From NCBI GenBank assembly GCA_029906195.1, contig JARWSJ010000001.1, positions 2,480,001 to 2,544,000 of the forward strand: a stretch of 64,000 nt of DNA, given 5' to 3'. The notes under the pieces were generated by a model. It made no database searches and had not been told where the DNA came from. It saw only the letters and a list, made by a program, of their open reading frames with translations. This DNA comes from Chitinophagaceae bacterium 26-R-25. GTDB lineage: Bacteria > Bacteroidota > Bacteroidia > Chitinophagales > Chitinophagaceae. A program made the translations under genes and the position numbers. This document shows positions 26,409 to 35,269 of this stretch, piece by piece. The number at the start of each line of letters is the position of its first letter. The first letter of the stretch is position 1.

Positions 26409-27569
26409 AAACAAATCGATGTTCGCCGCAGGCCATTGCGTGTCTTTACTGTTTACAACGGACCAGATAACATTATCGAGGTCGGTTAGATAATTTGCAT
26501 CGGTGCTCCTGGAATTGCAAAGAATTGTCCAGCAGAAGCCTCCACCTGTTCTTACAATTTCACTGCTTGAGCCGGGCAGGTTGCCGATGTTCGTCCAGTT
26601 ATCACCATTTACAAACCAGCCGCTTGCGTAATTTGAACCCGCGGAAGTTGTAGTTATAGCTTGTAAAGAAGCGCTGGTTAACAGATCCGCTTTTGAGGTA
26701 AAGCCATCTGTGCTTACTAAAAATTTTAAAATGTCCTGCGCATTTGCGAGCCATCCCGCATCTGCATCCATGCGTGCAATGTTGAACCCATACGGATCTT
26801 CATCGCTGTAGCCGTAATAAGTTACTTCATTTTGTTTGCGGTCGTTCTTTGTGTTTCCGGCGATCTGCATGTCACCGATACCGCAAGGCTCCAGCACTTT
26901 TACTTTTACATAATCTTTGTAAGCAACATTTGTAATTTTTTCAATTATTCTACCCAATAAAAAGTATGTGAAGTTTGATGGCAAATATGATGTTCCGGGA
27001 GCAACTGCCAGAGGTCTGTTATCCAGCGTCCATGAGACAAGCTGTGAAGCGTTATAGTCAGGGTGAACATACATAGGATCTGCACCATCAGCTAACCAGC
27101 CTGTTGTTTCCTGCATGAGATCACGAACCGTTATGCTTTGCAGATTGGTGCTGTACGGTTGTGTTCCGTAAGTGGTTCCAAGAACGCCGTCGGCGCCAAA
27201 TACTTTTGTATCGAGTGTAAGCCTTTTATCTTCCACCAGTTTCATAATCGCAACAGCCGTAAACGTTGTGCTTAAGCCGGCAATTCTAAACAAACTGGAA
27301 CCGGTTACGGGGGTTTTGGAAGTAGCATCGGCAACACCATAGCCTTTCAGGTAAACCATTTTTCCGTTCCTGGAAATGGCAAGTGAAGCGCCGGGAATAT
27401 TGTATTTTCTCATGAAGCTGCCGATGGCACTATCTACTTTGAGATTAGGAACCTGCTGGCTGAGACCTGAGGTTGTTGTAGTGGATGTGGCGTTATTAGT
27501 GGAGTCTGATTTCGAACAGGCTTCAAAAGCTATTATTGCACACAGCAATAAAAAGGGACAGGCTTTCAT
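26406..27569 (-). CDS. Serine hydrolase-like lipoprotein lacking catalytic residues
   Basis: The 387-residue protein has a lipoprotein signal (lipobox IAFEAC, Cys about 18) and a Ser/Thr-rich linker, followed by a class C beta-lactamase-like domain. At the SxxK position the sequence is LFRIAGLSTTFTAVAI (family usual: LFRIASVSKTFTAVAI): the nucleophile Ser is Gly 98 and the general-base Lys is Thr 101. At YxN it reads PSN (residues 197-199), and the C-terminal HxG-like site reads TNIGNLPGSSS. The frame is intact and the fold residues (YFLLGRIIEKIT) are kept, so it is probably a maintained non-hydrolytic binding protein rather than a pseudogene. Confidence 0.85.
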   Translation of the reverse strand: MKACPFLLLCAIIAFEACSKSDSTNNATSTTTTSGLSQQVPNLKVDSAIGSFMRKYNIPGASLAISRNGKMVYLKGYGVADATSKTPVTGSSLFRIAGLSTTFTAVAIMKLVEDKRLTLDTKVFGADGVLGTTYGTQPYSTNLQSITVRDLMQETTGWLADGADPMYVHPDYNASQLVSWTLDNRPLAVAPGTSYLPSNFTYFLLGRIIEKITNVAYKDYVKVKVLEPCGIGDMQIAGNTKNDRKQNEVTYYGYSDEDPYGFNIARMDADAGWLANAQDILKFLVSTDGFTSKADLLTSASLQAITTTSAGSNYASGWFVNGDNWTNIGNLPGSSSEIVRTGGGFCWTILCNSRSTDANYLTDLDNVIWSVVNSKDTQWPAANIDLF

Positions 27570-27950
27570 ACGCTGAGATTTAATCTTTAATCAATCTGTT
27601 AGCCCATGGATATTTACATAGTTTCCCAAAATGGAATTGGATGTCCATAAAGATTGTAGACGAGGAAAATCTTCAAGTTGGTAGAATGAGAAAGTCTTTT
27701 TTGCTTGCGCAAAAACGGAAGTTGAAAGAGTCGATCAGCCAAAAAAAGTAACATTAATTCTCTATTAACAAATTACAGAAAAAAGAGTTCAATTGCAAGG
27801 GGTATTTTTTAAGAAATGCTTAAGGCTGAACGCCTAATGCCTAACGCTGCTGAAGGCCGACGTTTACGTGCTTTTAGCATTAGGCATTAAGCGTTCAGCA
27901 TTACAATTTCTTAACTCATTTTTTTAACCATTTTATCTTAAATTGCACAT
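27570..27950. other. 381 bp divergent gap
   Basis: It lies between divergent genes and holds a GCTTAAGGC-family repeat at 27815-27903. The rest is AT-rich with no clear motif. Confidence 0.45.
27815..27903. repeat. Inverted repeat, GCTTAACGCTTAAGGC family (copy 2)
   Basis: Arms 27815-27850 (ATGCTTAAGGCTGAACGCC and on) and 27874-27903 (GCATTAGGCATTAAGCGTT). It lies upstream of both divergent genes. Confidence 0.8.
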
Positions 27951-28478
27951 ATGATGGATGTTCCTTTTTCTACTGCCCGCTTGTATTTCAGGCAGTTTCG
28001 TGAGGGCGACGAGCAAATACTTTTTGATCTTAACTCGGATGAAGAAGTTGTGAAATTTACAGGGAATGCTTCAATGAAAGATCTCGCAGAAGCACGCGAT
28101 GTGCTCGTGAACATCATTTTACCACAATATTTAATGGGCTTTGGCAGATGGGCCGTTTACCGCAAGGAGGATGATGCATTTCTTGGCTGGTGCGGACTCA
28201 AAAAGGTTGATGACATTGATCTGGGCTATCGTTTTTTTCGTAAATATTGGGGAAAAGGTTACGCAAGCGAAGCCGCAATTGCTGCGCTGGATTATGGCTT
28301 CAACAAACTAAATGTTGACAAGGTAGTTGCGCACGCGATGGTAGAAAATAAAAATTCCATTAAAATATTAGACAAGTTCTTACAAAGAACAAAAATTATA
28401 AAGGAGGAAAACAAGGATGTACAATGTTTTGAAGTAACGAGAGAGGTATTCTTTGAAAAGTTGAAAGTTGAAAGTTGA
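27951..28478 (+). CDS. GNAT family N-acetyltransferase
   Basis: The 175-residue RimJ/RimL-type enzyme has STARLYFRQFREGDEQILFD at the start. FLGWCGLKKVDDIDLGYRFF and KYWGKGYASEAAIAALDYGF (acetyl-CoA loop R/K-x-x-G-x-G/A) are in the middle. VVAHAMVENKNSIKILDKF matches the last conserved block. The final residues (KLKVES) and the stop codon are encoded by the arm of a TTGAAAGTTGAAA repeat, so the C-terminus may differ from orthologues. Start ATG at 27951 or the next codon. Confidence 0.88.
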   Translation: MMDVPFSTARLYFRQFREGDEQILFDLNSDEEVVKFTGNASMKDLAEARDVLVNIILPQYLMGFGRWAVYRKEDDAFLGWCGLKKVDDIDLGYRFFRKYWGKGYASEAAIAALDYGFNKLNVDKVVAHAMVENKNSIKILDKFLQRTKIIKEENKDVQCFEVTREVFFEKLKVES

Positions 28479-28516
28479 AAAGTTGAAAATGGAAAGTGAA
28501 TTCAAGTTGGACTTTC
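28457..28516. repeat. Inverted repeat, TTTTCAACTTTCAA family (copy 1)
   Basis: Left arm 28457-28497 (AAAGTTGAAAGTTGAAAGTT and on) begins inside the GNAT coding region. A short GGACTTTCCAT follows. The right side is weak, so the element is imperfect. Confidence 0.65.
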
Positions 28517-28731
28517 CATAGACATGCAAAGTCTAACAACTAATAACTAACAATCAATAACTTCTCTAAAAGAATATCCACAACTGGGGATAAATGAAAA
28601 TTGGAATCAATAAAACCAACAATTAAATTTGGATAAAGGCTGGAACATCGTTAGTAACGATAAATACTACAAAGTTCATCGGCCTCCCGCCTCAGTTCAA
28701 ATAACTATTTAAGAACTTAAACTGAACCACT

Positions 28732-29691
28732 TTGACTGAAACAATTATTAACCTGGAAACCGTTAACCCCATTGAGTTTTTTGGTGTTAACAACGGAAAA
28801 CTAGACATTCTCAAGAAAAAATTTCCATTACTAAAAATCCTTTCAAGAGGAACACAGATCAAATTAAGTGGCGCTCCGGAACAAATTGAATCAGCTAAAG
28901 AAAAAATTGAATTGCTGGTGCAATATCTGCAGCGAAACGGGCACATGAGCGAAAACTATTTCGAACAGATCCTGGGTGGCGACGATCAGGAAACAATCGA
29001 TCACTTTGTTGATCGCAATCCTAATGACGTATTGGTTTTCGGACCAAATGGTAAAACAGTCAGAGCCCGCACAGCGAATCAAAAGAGAATGGTTTCTGCC
29101 ACAGACAAGAATGACATTCTATTTGCAATCGGACCTGCCGGTACAGGTAAAACATATACCGCTGTAGCATTGGCGGTACGTGCCCTGAAGAACAAGCAGG
29201 TGAAAAAGATCATTCTTACACGTCCAGCAGTGGAAGCCGGCGAAAGCCTTGGTTTCTTGCCTGGTGATTTAAAAGAAAAGATCGATCCATATCTGCGTCC
29301 ATTGTATGATGCTTTGGACGACATGATTCCTGCCGATAAACTTGGCTACTATATGACTACAAGAACTATTGAAATTGCACCACTCGCCTACATGCGCGGT
29401 CGTACGCTGGATAACGCTTTCATCATTCTTGATGAGGCACAGAACGCTACCGACCTGCAATTGAAAATGTTCCTTACACGTATCGGCGCCAATGCAAAGG
29501 CGATCATTACAGGTGATATGACGCAGGTCGATCTACCTAAAAATCAAAGGAGCGGATTAGAAAAAGCCGTTCGCATTCTTAACAATGTCGACGGCATCGC
29601 GCACATCGAGCTTGACGAAGAAGATGTTGTTCGTCACAGATTGGTAAAAGCGATCATCAGGGCGTACGAGAGAGACAACCAAGTAAGTTGA
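28732..29691 (+). CDS. phoH: PhoH family protein (ATPase)
   Basis: The 319-residue protein has the PhoH layout: an N-terminal KH-like part ([20 protein letters not shown]) and then a P-loop ATPase with [17 protein letters not shown] (Walker A) and [21 protein letters not shown] (Walker B). The C-terminal [16 protein letters not shown] is the family signature. PhoH-like proteins bind nucleotides and probably RNA; the exact role is unknown. The start must be TTG at 28732 (TTG ACT GAA), because an in-frame stop lies two codons further upstream and no ATG or GTG is available. Confidence 0.93.
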   Translation: MTETIINLETVNPIEFFGVNNGKLDILKKKFPLLKILSRGTQIKLSGAPEQIESAKEKIELLVQYLQRNGHMSENYFEQILGGDDQETIDHFVDRNPNDVLVFGPNGKTVRARTANQKRMVSATDKNDILFAIGPAGTGKTYTAVALAVRALKNKQVKKIILTRPAVEAGESLGFLPGDLKEKIDPYLRPLYDALDDMIPADKLGYYMTTRTIEIAPLAYMRGRTLDNAFIILDEAQNATDLQLKMFLTRIGANAKAIITGDMTQVDLPKNQRSGLEKAVRILNNVDGIAHIELDEEDVVRHRLVKAIIRAYERDNQVS

Positions 29692-29886
29692 AAATTGAAA
29701 ATGGAGAGTTGAAAATGACTTTATTTCAATTTTTAAGAATTTTATCAGACATTATGATTTTCTAAAAATAACAAGCAGCAGATCAATACGATCTGCTGTT
29801 TTTTTTGAACTCCATTTTCAACTTTCAATTCTCAATTTTCAATTATTCGTAGCCCATTTTCAATTTTCAATTTTCAATTTTCAATT
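29688..29886. repeat. Inverted repeat, TTTTCAACTTTCAA family (copy 2)
   Basis: Left arm 29688-29715 (GTTGAAAATTGAAAATGGAG) overlaps the phoH stop codon. The right arm 29810-29886 is a longer run of TTTTCAA words. A terminator sits inside at 29775. Confidence 0.85.
29775..29808 (+). terminator. Rho-independent terminator after phoH
   Basis: Stem GCAGCAGATC / GATCTGCTGT with a 5-base loop and a run of eight T. Confidence 0.9.
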
Positions 29887-29896
29887 AATAAAAAGC

Positions 29897-29904
29897 TATG
29901 TTTG
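29897..29904 (+). promoter_or_regulatory. Bacteroidota-type -7 element
   Basis: TATGTTTG matches TAnnTTTG exactly. It lies 20 bp before the ATG of the lipoprotein at 29924, with TTTTC-type sequence about 20 bp upstream. Confidence 0.6.
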
Positions 29905-29923
29905 CACATATAACAACCGGGTT

Positions 29924-30334
29924 ATGAAAAAATTACTTGTATTTTTTGCCATTTCTTCCGCCCTTTTTGCCTGTGGCAGCAATTCCAACGCAGGTTTGGA
30001 AAAAGCAGAAGACGCACAGGATGCCGGCAGGCTTTTTATCCGCGCTTCACTGGACGGCGATTATGACAGAGCAATGAATTACATGCTGAAGGACTCTATG
30101 AACGTAATGATCCTGAGAAAATGGAAGGATGAGAATTACGATAAATTGAGCAACGAAAACAAGATCAATTACAAGAACGCAAACATTCTCCCAATTAAGA
30201 TCGAAAACGTAAGCGATTCTATTGTTAGCTACGCTTACACCAATACTTTTAAAAGAAACGATACAACTGTATTGTTCATCATTCGTTCACAGGGAGATTG
30301 GAAAGTAGATTTGAAAAAGATACACAGGTACTAG
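29924..30334 (+). CDS. Small lipoprotein, possibly DUF4878-like
   Basis: The 136-residue lipoprotein has the signal MKKLLVFFAISSALFACGS (lipobox LFAC, Cys 17). The remainder, AGRLFIRASLDGDYDRAMNY and later VLFIIRSQGDWKVDLKKIHR, has the shape of an NTF2-like/DUF4878 domain: helix and then strands ending in a W-K-V-D-L strand. No catalytic residues are seen. It follows a TAnnTTTG-type promoter and is monocistronic. Confidence 0.75.
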   Translation: MKKLLVFFAISSALFACGSNSNAGLEKAEDAQDAGRLFIRASLDGDYDRAMNYMLKDSMNVMILRKWKDENYDKLSNENKINYKNANILPIKIENVSDSIVSYAYTNTFKRNDTTVLFIIRSQGDWKVDLKKIHRY

Positions 30335-30431
30335 TTGAGAGTGGAGAAGGGAGAGTTGAGAGTTATTGTAGATGAAGCAAATTACTTGACAAAACAAATC
30401 ACTCTCAATTTTCAACTATCAACTCTCCACT
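30332..30431. repeat. Inverted repeat, GAGAGTTGAGAG variant of the TTTTCAA family (copy 3)
   Basis: Arms 30332-30366 (TAGTTGAGAGTGGAGAAGGG and on) and 30401-30431 (ACTCTCAATTTTCAACTATC). The left arm includes the lipoprotein stop codon. Confidence 0.75.
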
Positions 30432-30518
30432 AAAAAAAGGGAAATGGTGTCTTCCCTACCCAACCGCTGCAAAGCTGATGGCGCCTACAATGGTTAAACA
30501 AATAAAACATTTGTAGGT

Positions 30519-31889
30519 ATGTCGTTTTACTCCAACTTAAAAGGAAGATTTCCGGGTTCTTTGCGCTTAGCTATTCTATTATTGCAGGTCGTTCCCATTT
30601 CAATCTGTATTGGCTCGGCAGTTGCGCTTTTTCTGTGGCTGCTGGACAAAGCAACCACCACCAGGCAACAATTTCCGTGGTTATTATTTTTACTTCCTTT
30701 GGGTGGATTGCTCATTCATTTCCTATACAAAAGCATTGGAAAAAATGCTGAGAAAGGAAATAATTTGTTGATAGAAGAAATTCACGAACCGGCTGCCGGC
30801 ATTCCTAAAAGAATGGCCCCATTGGTACTTTTCAGCACAATCGTTACGCATTTATTTGGAGGCTCCGCGGGTCGCGAGGGAACGGCTGTGCAAATGGGCG
30901 GCAGTATTTCTGCAGCCATTGCAGGATGGTTCAGAACAACAGATAAAGATTCACTTCAAACGCACCTGACAGCCGGTATTGCTGCTGGTTTCGGGGCAGT
31001 ATTTGGCACGCCTGTAACCGGGGCTATTTTCGCCATGGAAGTGCTGACCATTGGCCGCATTCGCTACAATGCTTTACTACCTTGCATTTTCGCCGCCATC
31101 ATTGCGAACTATACTTGCAGTGCCTGGGGCATTCATCACACGCAATATCACATCCTGTTTAAGAATACGCTGCAATATTTTTCCGCGGATTCATTTCAGT
31201 TGCTTTGGAAAATTGCTGTAAGCGCCATCGCATTCGGACTGGCAGCATTTCTGTTTGCTGATCTTACTGCTTTTTTAAAGAAAACTTTTCAGCGATTCAT
31301 AAAAATCGATTGGCTCATACCAGTAGCGGGAGCCATCATCATTATTGCATTAACATATATTTTAGGCACGGATGATTATTTGGGCCTCGGCGTTACAAGT
31401 CCAGATCCAAATGGCGTAAGCATTGTAAATGCATTCAATGACGGCGGCGCAACATATTTCAGTTGGTTTTGGAAACTACTATTTACAGCCATTACATTAA
31501 GCAGTGGTTTTAAAGGAGGAGAAGTGACACCACTATTTTTTATCGGTGCCGCTCTTGGAAATACACTAGCTATTCTATTTCACGCGCCAGTCGATCTTTT
31601 TGCGGCGCTCGGCTTTATTGCCGTGTTTGCAGCAGCCACCAACACTCCTATTGCCTGCACCATCATGGGTGTAGAGCTGTTCGGCGGCGAGCATATTTTA
31701 TTCTTTGCCCTGGCATGTTTCATCGCATATTTTTTCAGTGGACATTCAGGTATTTATTCTTCCCAAAAAATTGGTGTTGCCAAACTCGGTAGTCCGTACG
31801 CCGGCGAAAAAAATCTTTCAGAATCATTTTCAAGAAGAAGGAAGGTAGTTTCGTCGATTGTGGAGAAATTGAGGAAGAGGAAAAAGTAA
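30519..31889 (+). CDS. ClC family chloride channel/transporter
   Basis: The 456-residue membrane protein has about ten helices. Ion-path motifs are GSAGREGTAVQMGG (family GxxGREGP, with the Glu gate kept but Pro replaced by Thr), GTPVTGAIFAMEVL and GFKGGEVTPLFFIGAALGN. There is no C-terminal CBS pair, so it is a compact form. By family it moves chloride, either as a channel or in exchange for protons or fluoride; the Glu gate suggests exchange. The final residues are basic (RRRKVVSSIVEKLRKRKK). Confidence 0.9.
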   Translation: MSFYSNLKGRFPGSLRLAILLLQVVPISICIGSAVALFLWLLDKATTTRQQFPWLLFLLPLGGLLIHFLYKSIGKNAEKGNNLLIEEIHEPAAGIPKRMAPLVLFSTIVTHLFGGSAGREGTAVQMGGSISAAIAGWFRTTDKDSLQTHLTAGIAAGFGAVFGTPVTGAIFAMEVLTIGRIRYNALLPCIFAAIIANYTCSAWGIHHTQYHILFKNTLQYFSADSFQLLWKIAVSAIAFGLAAFLFADLTAFLKKTFQRFIKIDWLIPVAGAIIIIALTYILGTDDYLGLGVTSPDPNGVSIVNAFNDGGATYFSWFWKLLFTAITLSSGFKGGEVTPLFFIGAALGNTLAILFHAPVDLFAALGFIAVFAAATNTPIACTIMGVELFGGEHILFFALACFIAYFFSGHSGIYSSQKIGVAKLGSPYAGEKNLSESFSRRRKVVSSIVEKLRKRKK

Positions 31890-32034
31890 TTGAAAATTGA
31901 AAGTTGAAAATTGAAAATGCTTTAGGCCGAAATTGGTTTAATTAGATTGACCCTTCATTGCCCAAAAAAGAACTATAGACGGGTCATGCATCGGTGAACT
32001 TCATTTTCAATTTTCAACTTTCAATTTTCAATTT
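31889..32034. repeat. Inverted repeat, TTTTCAACTTTCAA family (copy 4)
   Basis: Arms 31889-31919 (AATTGAAAATTGAAAGTTGA) and 32001-32034 (TTTTCAATTTTCAACTTTCA) flank an unrelated 80 bp interior. The left arm overlaps the ClC stop codon. Confidence 0.88.
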
Positions 32035-32074
32035 TTCTTCCACTTTCTTGCCTACTTTTAAAGAAAAACATCCC

Positions 32075-32497
32075 ATGCCTTCCTGGTTAATATTCGCCAT
32101 TCTCTCTGCGGTATTTGCAGCGCTGACAGCCATTTTCGCGAAAGCGGGTCTAAAAGACATCAACAGCGACCTGGCTATGGCCATTCGCACGGTGATCATT
32201 CTTTTCATTGCCTGGGGCATTGTATTCTTTCGCGGTTATACAAGCCAGATCAGCTCGCTCACGAAGAATAACTGGATATTTCTTATCCTTTCAGCAGTCG
32301 CTACCGGGCTATCGTGGATATTCTATTTCAGAGCATTACAGGTTGGCAGAGTAGCTGCGGTAAGCGCCATTGACAAGGGCAGTATTGTGCTCACCGTGCT
32401 GCTCGCCTTTATCTTTCTAAAGGAGCCGATCACACTTAGAACGGCCATTGCTATTACCTTGATAGCCGCAGGAATGCTGATAATGGCGCTTAAATAA
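32075..32497 (+). CDS. EamA domain protein, single-domain (half-size) transporter
   Basis: From the ATG at 32075 (MPSWLIFAILSAVFAALTAI) it is 140 residues with five hydrophobic segments and one EamA unit, ending LRTAIAITLIAAGMLIMALK. Typical DMT exporters have two such units, so this one presumably forms dimers (inference). The motif FYFRALQVGRVAAVSAIDKG and LKEPITLRTA are typical of EamA. An in-frame upstream extension is encoded by repeat DNA and is unlikely to be translated. Confidence 0.87.
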   Translation: MPSWLIFAILSAVFAALTAIFAKAGLKDINSDLAMAIRTVIILFIAWGIVFFRGYTSQISSLTKNNWIFLILSAVATGLSWIFYFRALQVGRVAAVSAIDKGSIVLTVLLAFIFLKEPITLRTAIAITLIAAGMLIMALK

Positions 32498-32632
32498 AAA
32501 TGCAAAACGGTTAGATTTTTTTTAAAAAAACCGCCAAAACTGTCTGTTTTACTGATTTTCATGCCGTTTATACATAATTAATACTTAATGATACATTATT
32601 AATATTCCATTGTTACTTGTTCATTTTTGACG

Positions 32633-32640
32633 TAGGTTTG
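32633..32640 (+). promoter_or_regulatory. Bacteroidota-type -7 element for ppa
   Basis: TAGGTTTG matches TAnnTTTG. It is 17 bp before the ppa start, with TTG 20 bp upstream of it. Confidence 0.55.
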
Positions 32641-32657
32641 CACCTCGTAATTAAAAA

Positions 32658-33206
32658 ATGAATATGCTAACTGTATCACATCCATGGCACGGCGTATCCT
32701 ATGGTGAAAATGCGCCCAGAGTTGTAACGGCTGTTATTGAAATTCCACAAGGTTCAAGGGCGAAGTATGAAATTGACAAAGAGAGTGGCTTGTTGAAATT
32801 AGACCGTGTTATTTATTCTTCTTTCTACTATCCATGTAATTATGGATTTATTCCTCAAACATTTGGCGACGATAAAGATCCACTGGATATATTGGTGATC
32901 ACTTCACTTCCTGTTGTGCCTATGTGCCTGATGGAAGCAAAAGTTATTGGCGTTATGCAAATGATCGATGGCGGCGATGCGGATGATAAAATCATTGCTG
33001 TTGCAGCAAACGACCCTGGTGTTAACCACTACAACAATATTGAAGAACTGCCTAAACACTTTTTCAGCGAATTGCGTCACTTCTTCGAAGAGTATAAAAC
33101 ACTTGAAAACAAAACTGTAAGCGTAGAAGAGTTCCAGGACAAAACAAGAGCGCTGGCGATTGTGGAAGAAGGAATTGAGAATTACAAGAAGTTGTTCAAA
33201 AAATAG
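32658..33206 (+). CDS. ppa: Inorganic pyrophosphatase (family I)
   Basis: The 182-residue enzyme hydrolyses pyrophosphate and so drives biosynthetic reactions. The metal-binding signature [10 protein letters not shown] is present (D-x-D-P-x-D). Upstream are [17 protein letters not shown] and [12 protein letters not shown] (active-site loop), as in soluble family I enzymes. It has its own -7 element and the terminator at 33241. Confidence 0.95.
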   Translation: MNMLTVSHPWHGVSYGENAPRVVTAVIEIPQGSRAKYEIDKESGLLKLDRVIYSSFYYPCNYGFIPQTFGDDKDPLDILVITSLPVVPMCLMEAKVIGVMQMIDGGDADDKIIAVAANDPGVNHYNNIEELPKHFFSELRHFFEEYKTLENKTVSVEEFQDKTRALAIVEEGIENYKKLFKK

Positions 33207-33215
33207 TCTCTGATT

Positions 33216-33358
33216 CAATTAAGAATTAAGAATTCGCTAGGTCCGGGTCTCTAAGAGATTCGGACTTTTCTTTTGGTAGAAAATTACAACTGCCACGCTT
33301 CACGTTCGAAGATGCACCCACAATAATTCTTAATTCCTAATTCCTAATTCCTAATTAT
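33216..33358. repeat. Inverted repeat, AATTCCTA family (copy 2)
   Basis: Arms 33216-33236 (CAATTAAGAATTAAGAATTC) and 33323-33358. The right arm contains the stop codon of the NlpC gene (TAA at 33357-33355). Confidence 0.8.
33241..33274 (+). terminator. Rho-independent terminator after ppa
   Basis: Hairpin GTCCGGGTCTC / GAGATTCGGAC with a 3-base loop (two G-U pairs) and a TTTTCTTTT tail, inside the repeat arms. Confidence 0.7.
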
Positions 33359-34131
33359 TCCTCAAAAAACCTCTTTATAATCCTCAACTGATGCGTTCTC
33401 TGTGCGGTTTCGCTATTTACAATTCCCTGGCTGTCTATTTTATCAACACGCACTTTGCCTGATGCGTGGATGATTTCGTGAGCGTTCAACAAGATGCCAA
33501 CATGCGTGATTCGTCTGTCTTCGTTGTCAAAGAAAGCGAGATCGCCGCATTTTGCTTCCTGCAAAAAACCGACTATTTCGCCCTGCGTTGCCTGCTGATA
33601 GGTGTCGCGTAGCAACGGAATGCCGATGAACTTATAAACCGTTTGCGCGAAGCCGCTGCAGTCAATTCCAAAGATGCTTTTACCGCCCCACAAGTACGGT
33701 GTGTTGTAAAATTTGAAAGCCAGCTGCTTGATGATTTTGCCTGAAGGCTTTGTCTCGTAAGGGTCCCAGGTCTTTCCCTTGTAGTGAACGGTATTGCGAC
33801 GCCAAAAGGCATTACCGTTTTTCATGGCCGTAAGGCAGCTACCAAATGGCACCATCATCGGGTGGCTGTTATATTCCAATTCATTCACCCATTCAGGTGT
33901 AAGATGCCTTTCTCCTTTTCTAAATTGCTCTTCATCTATGGATGTTACGTGGCTGTCCTGGCACCAGCCTTCATAATTGTCGTACTGACAACGAATTTTT
34001 ATCCAGTGGTCTTTTTCGCGTTCCAAAATTTGGCAGGGCTCTCCAAACAATTGCTGGGTAACCATTTCACTTCGGTGTGAAGGTTCTGCACGTAAGGGGC
34101 TAACAGGCACACAACATACTGCGTAAGGCAT
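33355..34131 (-). CDS. NlpC/P60 (C40) cell-wall peptidase with SH3-like domains
   Basis: The 258-residue protein begins with an SH3-like region (VSPLRAEPSHRSEMVTQQLF and DHWIKIRCQYDNYEGWCQ). An NlpC/P60 domain follows: the catalytic Cys 158 is in GIDCSGFAQTVYKFIG, His 210 in RRITHVGILL and His 222 in IIHASGK. Such enzymes cut gamma-D-Glu-diaminopimelate peptide bonds. No signal peptide is recognised, so it may act inside the cell on recycled muropeptides, like YkfC-type enzymes, or be exported otherwise. It is divergent from the ECF sigma gene. Confidence 0.9.
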   Translation of the reverse strand: MPYAVCCVPVSPLRAEPSHRSEMVTQQLFGEPCQILEREKDHWIKIRCQYDNYEGWCQDSHVTSIDEEQFRKGERHLTPEWVNELEYNSHPMMVPFGSCLTAMKNGNAFWRRNTVHYKGKTWDPYETKPSGKIIKQLAFKFYNTPYLWGGKSIFGIDCSGFAQTVYKFIGIPLLRDTYQQATQGEIVGFLQEAKCGDLAFFDNEDRRITHVGILLNAHEIIHASGKVRVDKIDSQGIVNSETAQRTHQLRIIKRFFEE

Positions 34132-34307
34132 ATTCGAGTTCTTCTTTTATACTTTTTTATGGAATTTGCACGTTCTATGCATCTTAAAGATAGATGAAAT
34201 GAGCATGACAACAATGTTGCCATGTAAAAGAAATTCATTTTCATGTGAATTCTATCTGGCCCAAATAGAATAACAAATAAGCAGATGAAAAAACATAATT
34301 TCAGCCG

Positions 34308-34874
34308 GTGAACGATAACAGATTTCAACATATCGCAGACAGTTCGTTATTAGAGAATTTCTATAAAGACAGGAATAACAAATGGCTTGGTATTTTGCTG
34401 GAGCGCTATACAATGCTGCTGTTTGGTGTATGTATGAAATATTTGAAAGATGAGGATGAGGCGAAAGACGCAACGCAGCAGGTTTTTCTGAAAGCCATTA
34501 CAGAACTGCAGAAATACAAGGTTGACTATTTCAAGTCGTGGCTATATATGGTGGCCAAAAACCATTGCCTTATGCAACTGCGCAATGCTGGGAAAATGCC
34601 CGTTAGCATTAACGAGAATATGCCCCTGCCAAGCGATGAACCAGCTGTGGAGCAAATGATAGAAAAAGAGAAAACCTACAACCGCCTGCAGGAAGCGCTT
34701 ACCCATTTAAGCAAAGAACAACAGCAATGCGTAACTTTGTTCTATCTTGAAAAGAAATCGTACCAGCAAATTGCTGATGATACCGGTTTTTCGCTGATGC
34801 AGGTAAAGAGCTTTATCCAGAATGGCAAACGCAACCTAAAACTCATGCTGGAGAGCAATAACACAAGAAAATGA
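34308..34874 (+). CDS. ECF-type RNA polymerase sigma factor
   Basis: The 188-residue sigma-70 family protein has region 2 (YLKDEDEAKDATQQVFLKA) and region 4 (HLSKEQQQCVTLFYLEKKSY, then QQIADDTGFSLMQVKSFIQN), the HTH. The length and the absence of regions 1 and 3 fit ECF sigma factors. The start is GTG at 34308; an in-frame ATG is not available upstream. A small membrane protein follows 29 bp later and is the natural candidate anti-sigma factor. Confidence 0.9.
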   Translation: MNDNRFQHIADSSLLENFYKDRNNKWLGILLERYTMLLFGVCMKYLKDEDEAKDATQQVFLKAITELQKYKVDYFKSWLYMVAKNHCLMQLRNAGKMPVSINENMPLPSDEPAVEQMIEKEKTYNRLQEALTHLSKEQQQCVTLFYLEKKSYQQIADDTGFSLMQVKSFIQNGKRNLKLMLESNNTRK

Positions 34875-34903
34875 TTAGTTGAACGTTTGTATTATGAAGT
34901 GAA

Positions 34904-35269
34904 ATGAAACCTGATTTAATTAACATATTGAGCAATAGCAATAAAGACATTGATAACCAGCAACTGATGGATTATATCAGCGGCAAACTATCTGAGGTTG
35001 AAAAACATGCAATAGAGGAAGATACGGTTGACAATGACTTTATGAATGATGCAATGGAAGGGCTGCAATCCCTTAAGGACAATAAAAAAATCAACTTTTT
35101 TGTTGACCAGATAAATAGCGACCTGCACAAAAGGCTGGACGAAAAAAAGGCAAGAAAAAACAAACGTCGGCTGAAGGAAGAACCGTGGATATATATGGCA
35201 GTTGTGATTGTGTTGGTGCTGATTGTGCTGGCGTATGTAGTGATGCATAATTTGCCGAAGACGAACTAG
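34904..35269 (+). CDS. Single-pass membrane protein, candidate anti-sigma factor
   Basis: The 121-residue protein has an acidic, helical N-terminal part (DIDNQQLMDYISGKLSEVEK, which resembles zinc-finger-like anti-sigma N-termini such as those starting 'LxxYxxGxLxxxE'), a very basic stretch (KARKNKRRLKEE) and one C-terminal membrane helix (IYMAVVIVLVLIVLAYVVM). It has the cytoplasmic N-terminus and membrane helix expected of an anti-sigma factor and is encoded immediately after the sigma gene, but lacks Cys/His zinc ligands. The assignment is inferred from context. Confidence 0.6.
   Translation: MKPDLINILSNSNKDIDNQQLMDYISGKLSEVEKHAIEEDTVDNDFMNDAMEGLQSLKDNKKINFFVDQINSDLHKRLDEKKARKNKRRLKEEPWIYMAVVIVLVLIVLAYVVMHNLPKTN

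Noticed and set aside
31994-32074. An upstream extension of the EamA gene
   Set aside because: It reads through TTTTCAA repeat DNA (Phe/Asn/Leu runs), while the ATG at 32075 begins a normal first membrane helix.
34142-34307. Possible riboswitch or small RNA in the divergent region
   Set aside because: No strong stem or conserved motif could be seen; it is AT-rich promoter-like DNA.
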